From: Pseudopedobacter sp. | GTDB lineage: Bacteria > Bacteroidota > Bacteroidia > Sphingobacteriales > Sphingobacteriaceae | Direction: 5' to 3' | NCBI GenBank assembly: GCA_014378285.1 | Contig: JACMNZ010000488.1 | Location: 1-8,961 of the forward strand | Length of the DNA: 8,961 bases | In this document: in pieces, positions 6,193-8,961 of the stretch | Numbering within the stretch: position 1 is the stretch's first letter | Layout of the letters: each line of letters opens with the position of its first letter | Notes under the pieces: generated by a model | What the model saw: the letters and a program-made list of their open reading frames with translations, nothing else | The model's database searches: none | Told to the model about the DNA's origin: nothing | Program-made: the position numbers and the translations under genes

Positions 6193-8460
6193 TTAAGAAA
6201 CTATATTTTTACGAATAATATTTAAAGCAGCACCTGCTTTAAACCATTCTATTTGTTGTGCATTATAGGTATGGTTCACTTCAAAATAATCAACGCTTCC
6301 GTCTTTATGATTCAGCACAATGGTTAAAGGTTGATTAGGAGTAAATTCTGTTAAACCGATAATATCAATAACATCATCTTCTAATATTTTATCATAATCT
6401 GCGGGGTTTACAAATGTTAAACCTAACATCCCTTGCTTTTTCAAGTTTGTTTCGTGAATACGAGCGAACGATTTAACTAAAACGGCTCTAACTCCTAGGA
6501 AACGAGGCTCCATGGCAGCATGTTCTCTAGAAGATCCTTCGCCATAATTTTCATCACCAACTACAATAGACCCAATTCCGGCTGCTTTGTAATCTCTTTG
6601 TGTTTGAGGCACAGGACCATATTCACCCGTCAATTGGTTTTTAACGTTATCCGTTTTTTCGTTATAAAAATTGATAGCACCAATCAGCATGTTATTAGAA
6701 ATATTATCTAAATGCCCACGGAATTTCAACCAAGGTCCGGCCATAGAAATATGATCAGTTGTACATTTACCTTTGGCTTTAATCAATAATTTTAAACCTT
6801 TCAAATCTGTACCTTCCCAAGCTGAAAATGGCTCTAACAATTGCAAACGGTGTGAAGTTGGAGAAACAATTACCTCAATACCAGAACCATCTTCAGCTGG
6901 CGCTTGATATCCTGAATCCTCAACAGCAAATCCTTTAGCGGGTAATTCATCACCAGTAGGTGCTTCTAATTTTATTTGTTCGCCCTTATCGTTTGTTAAA
7001 GTATCTGTTAAAGGATTAAAATCTAAACGACCAGAAATTGCGATAGCCGCAACCATTTCTGGTGAAGCAACAAAAGCACAAGTATTTGGATTACCATCAG
7101 CTCTTTTAGCAAAATTTCTATTAAATGAGTGTACGATTGTATTTCTTTCTTGCTTTTCAGCTCCTACTCTATCCCACATTCCAATACACGGACCGCAAGC
7201 GTTAGTAAATATAGTAGCGTTAAGTTTTTCAAATACACTTAATAAACCATCTCTATCTGCAGTGTAACGTACTTGCTCTGATCCTGGATTAATCCCGAAA
7301 GAAGATTTTGTACCTAAACCTTTATCAATTGCTTGTTGTGCAATAGATGCGGCTCTTGATAAATCCTCGTAAGAAGAGTTGGTACAAGAACCAATTAAGC
7401 CCCATTCTACAGTTAAGGGCCAATCATGTTTAGCAGCAGCTTCTTTCATTTCAGAAACTGGAGTTGCCAAATCTGGCGTAAACGGACCGTTTAAATGTGG
7501 TTCTAAAGTGGATAAATCTATAGTAATTACTTCATCAAAATATTGTTCTGGATTTGCATAAACTTCTGCATCTGCAGTTAAATGTTCTTTCACTTCATTT
7601 GCAGCATCAGCAATGTCGTTTCTATCGGTAGAACGTAAATAACGTTCCATAGATTCATCGTAACCGAAAGTTGAAGTAGTTGCGCCAATTTCTGCACCCA
7701 TATTACAAATGGTTCCTTTTCCGGTACAAGACATAGAAGTAGCACCTTCGCCAAAATATTCTACAATTGCACCAGTACCGCCTTTTACGGTTAAAATACC
7801 TGCAACTTTTAAGATTACGTCTTTTGGAGCTGTCCAACCAGAAAGTTTTCCAGTCAATCTTACACCAATTAATTTAGGGAATTTAAGCTCCCAAGGCAAA
7901 CCAGCCATCACATCACAAGCATCTGCACCACCAACACCAATTGCCAACATGCCTAATCCACCAGCATTAACGGTATGAGAATCGGTACCAATCATCATCC
8001 CACCAGGGAAAGCATAATTTTCTAAAACCACTTGGTGGATAATTCCTGCACCAGGTTTCCAAAAACCAATTCCGTATTTATTAGAAACAGAACCCAAGAA
8101 ATCAAAAACTTCTTTACTTTCTGTATTTGCTTTTTCTAAATCAGTTTCTGCACCAAATTTGGCTTGTATCAAGTGATCACAATGTGCTGTAGATGGCACT
8201 GCAACTTTAGGGCGACCAGCTTGCATAAATTGCAAAAGCGCCATTTGGGCAGTGGCATCTTGCATGGCCACACGGTCAGGTGCAAAATCTACATAATCGA
8301 CCCCTCTTTTATAAGCTTGGTTTGCTTCCTCATCCCAAATATGGGCGTAAAGAATTTTTTCTGTTAAAGTTAATGGTTTACCAACCGCTTTACGGGCAGC
8401 ATCAACTTTGCTACCAAAGCCAGCATAAACCTTTTTGATCATGTCTAAATCAAATGCCAT
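6193..8460 (-). CDS. acn: Aconitate hydratase, mitochondrial type
   Basis: A 755-residue aconitase that interconverts citrate and isocitrate through cis-aconitate in the cytoplasmic TCA cycle. The 4Fe-4S ligands are Cys359 in GSCTNSSYEDL and Cys422 and Cys425 in ACGPCIGMW. Other active-site segments are HCDH (93-96), GTDSHT (158-163), SFNRNF (445-450) and GEGSSREHAAMEPRFLG (640-656), where Ser643 and Arg645 correspond to the catalytic serine and substrate-binding arginine of the mammalian enzyme. The three N-terminal domains, the linker (about 500-540) and the C-terminal swivel domain follow in the usual order. The length and sequence style match the mitochondrial-type family rather than the longer AcnA/IRP1 (about 890 residues) or AcnB. 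The start at 8460 gives MAFDLDMIKKVY with no transit peptide. No citrate synthase or isocitrate dehydrogenase gene is adjacent. The gene is divergent from the DUF1456 gene, with a repeat element between them, and ends at a shared bidirectional terminator. No good TAnnTTTG box was found upstream. Confidence 0.97.
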   Translation of the reverse strand: MAFDLDMIKKVYAGFGSKVDAARKAVGKPLTLTEKILYAHIWDEEANQAYKRGVDYVDFAPDRVAMQDATAQMALLQFMQAGRPKVAVPSTAHCDHLIQAKFGAETDLEKANTESKEVFDFLGSVSNKYGIGFWKPGAGIIHQVVLENYAFPGGMMIGTDSHTVNAGGLGMLAIGVGGADACDVMAGLPWELKFPKLIGVRLTGKLSGWTAPKDVILKVAGILTVKGGTGAIVEYFGEGATSMSCTGKGTICNMGAEIGATTSTFGYDESMERYLRSTDRNDIADAANEVKEHLTADAEVYANPEQYFDEVITIDLSTLEPHLNGPFTPDLATPVSEMKEAAAKHDWPLTVEWGLIGSCTNSSYEDLSRAASIAQQAIDKGLGTKSSFGINPGSEQVRYTADRDGLLSVFEKLNATIFTNACGPCIGMWDRVGAEKQERNTIVHSFNRNFAKRADGNPNTCAFVASPEMVAAIAISGRLDFNPLTDTLTNDKGEQIKLEAPTGDELPAKGFAVEDSGYQAPAEDGSGIEVIVSPTSHRLQLLEPFSAWEGTDLKGLKLLIKAKGKCTTDHISMAGPWLKFRGHLDNISNNMLIGAINFYNEKTDNVKNQLTGEYGPVPQTQRDYKAAGIGSIVVGDENYGEGSSREHAAMEPRFLGVRAVLVKSFARIHETNLKKQGMLGLTFVNPADYDKILEDDVIDIIGLTEFTPNQPLTIVLNHKDGSVDYFEVNHTYNAQQIEWFKAGAALNIIRKNIVS

Positions 8461-8559
8461 TATTGTATTGATTTTATTTTTGTGTACGAAATTTTTATGA
8501 ATTGCTAATTTAGTAAAAAATGATTTCTACTACCTTATATTAATGTAAAGTATTTTTAC

Positions 8560-8642
8560 TTGGGCGTTTTTACACGCTTTACACTATATCTTTTTGTCCG
8601 CCAGCTGGCGGACAAAAAGGATGCCGTTTCAATCGTTAACGC
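8560..8642 (-). repeat. Dispersed hairpin repeat, copy B, with 30-bp perfect palindrome
   Basis: The minus strand of this 83-base element matches copy A (2675-2752) in both arms: 27 of 29 and 34 of 36 positions. The centre is a perfect 30-bp palindrome (8590-8619) with the GC-rich core GTCCGCCAGCTGGCGGAC flanked by CTTTTT and AAAAAG. This core stands out in otherwise AT-rich intergenic DNA. Copy A has a T-rich loop hairpin at the same spot. The element is inverted relative to copy A. It lies about 100 bases upstream of aconitase and about 110 bases upstream of the DUF1456 gene, in a divergent gap as copy A does. Confidence 0.8.
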
Positions 8643-8742
8643 AAATCCTAAACATCTAATAATGGTTTTATGATGATGAAATCAAACAAATAAACGCTGT
8701 TATACTTTTAGATTTAAACATTAACAAAAAATTATAAATGGA

Positions 8743-8750
8743 TATATTTG
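8743..8750 (+). promoter_or_regulatory. Candidate promoter -7 element for the DUF1456 gene
   Basis: TATATTTG matches TAnnTTTG exactly and ends four bases before the ATG at 8755. If it is used, transcription would start at or next to the start codon and give a leaderless or near-leaderless message. No clear TTG -33 element is seen about 20 bases upstream, so it may also be a chance match in AT-rich DNA. Confidence 0.4.
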
Positions 8751-8754
8751 TAGC

Positions 8755-8961
8755 ATGACCAATAATGATATTTTAAGGCGTTTACGTTATACTTTCGATT
8801 TTAATGATGATAAAATGATTGCCATTTTTGCTTCTGCAGATAAAGAAGTAACTAGGGCAGAGATAAGTAACTGGTTAAAAAAAGAAGAAGACGAAGATTA
8901 TAAATCTATGCATGATCTTTCCTTCGCTATTTTTCTCAACGGATTTATCAACACAAAAAGA
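8755..8961 (+). CDS. DUF1456 family protein (YehS-like), N-terminal part
   Basis: An open frame runs from ATG at 8755 to the window edge: 69 codons with no stop. The product begins MTNNDILRRLRYTFDF and includes VTRAEISNWLKKEEDEDY and LSFAIFLNGFINTKR. This matches the first repeat of DUF1456 proteins such as E. coli YehS, which I recall as starting MLSNDILRSVRY, with AVWLRKEDEEGF and SFLNGLIYEKRG at the same places. The family usually has about 150-160 residues in two such helical repeats, so about half is missing here. The biochemical role is unknown. The agreement with YehS at the N terminus supports the ATG at 8755 over later ATG codons, although there is no Shine-Dalgarno site and a -7 box lies almost on top of the start. 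It is divergent from aconitase. Confidence 0.88.
   Translation, partial: MTNNDILRRLRYTFDFNDDKMIAIFASADKEVTRAEISNWLKKEEDEDYKSMHDLSFAIFLNGFINTKR

Noticed and set aside
6520..8367. Several plus-strand open frames opposite aconitase (6520-6711, 7379-7561, 7709-7978, 8164-8367)
   Set aside because: All are antisense shadows of the intact aconitase gene, with no ribosome sites or recognisable protein features.
8625..8642. GTTTCAATCG in repeat B resembles the start of some CRISPR repeats
   Set aside because: There is a single copy with no regularly spaced repeats or spacers and no cas genes. It belongs to the dispersed repeat shared with 2675-2752.

Overview
The window looks like a chromosomal stretch from a low-GC member of the Bacteroidota, most likely a Sphingobacteriaceae-type organism such as Pedobacter (inference). 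Signs are the AT-rich intergenic DNA, the lack of strong Shine-Dalgarno sites before most genes, several close matches to the Bacteroidota promoter -7 element TAnnTTTG, a mitochondrial-type aconitase and a small lipoprotein of a type I associate with this phylum.

Layout from left to right. Positions 1-155 hold, on the minus strand, the front of a small lipoprotein-like gene with no usable start codon and a frame break. Next, on the minus strand, come a transaldolase / fructose-6-phosphate aldolase family gene (317-976) with its terminator, a small-type signal recognition particle RNA (about 1200-1299) with a near-consensus promoter, and a DEAD-box RNA helicase (1382-2614). A 423-base divergent intergenic region follows. 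It holds one copy of a dispersed hairpin repeat and the control region of clpC (3038-5575, plus strand), the double-ATPase unfoldase of the ClpCP protease. A strong terminator closes clpC. A small predicted lipoprotein (5721-6122, plus) then faces aconitase (6193-8460, minus), and one bidirectional terminator lies between them. Upstream of aconitase is the second repeat copy, inverted relative to the first. The window ends inside a DUF1456 (YehS-like) gene that starts at 8755.

The genes are mostly single transcription units with housekeeping roles: central carbon metabolism (aldolase/transaldolase, aconitase), protein targeting (SRP RNA), RNA remodelling (helicase) and protein quality control (ClpC). 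They do not form a shared pathway or a defence or mobile cassette. I found no convincing novel multi-gene system. The points most worth a second look are the paired dispersed repeat with a swapped central hairpin, the broken lipoprotein gene at the left edge, the active-site residues of the aldolase family protein, an imperfect inverted repeat before clpC, and a possible leaderless start for the DUF1456 gene.
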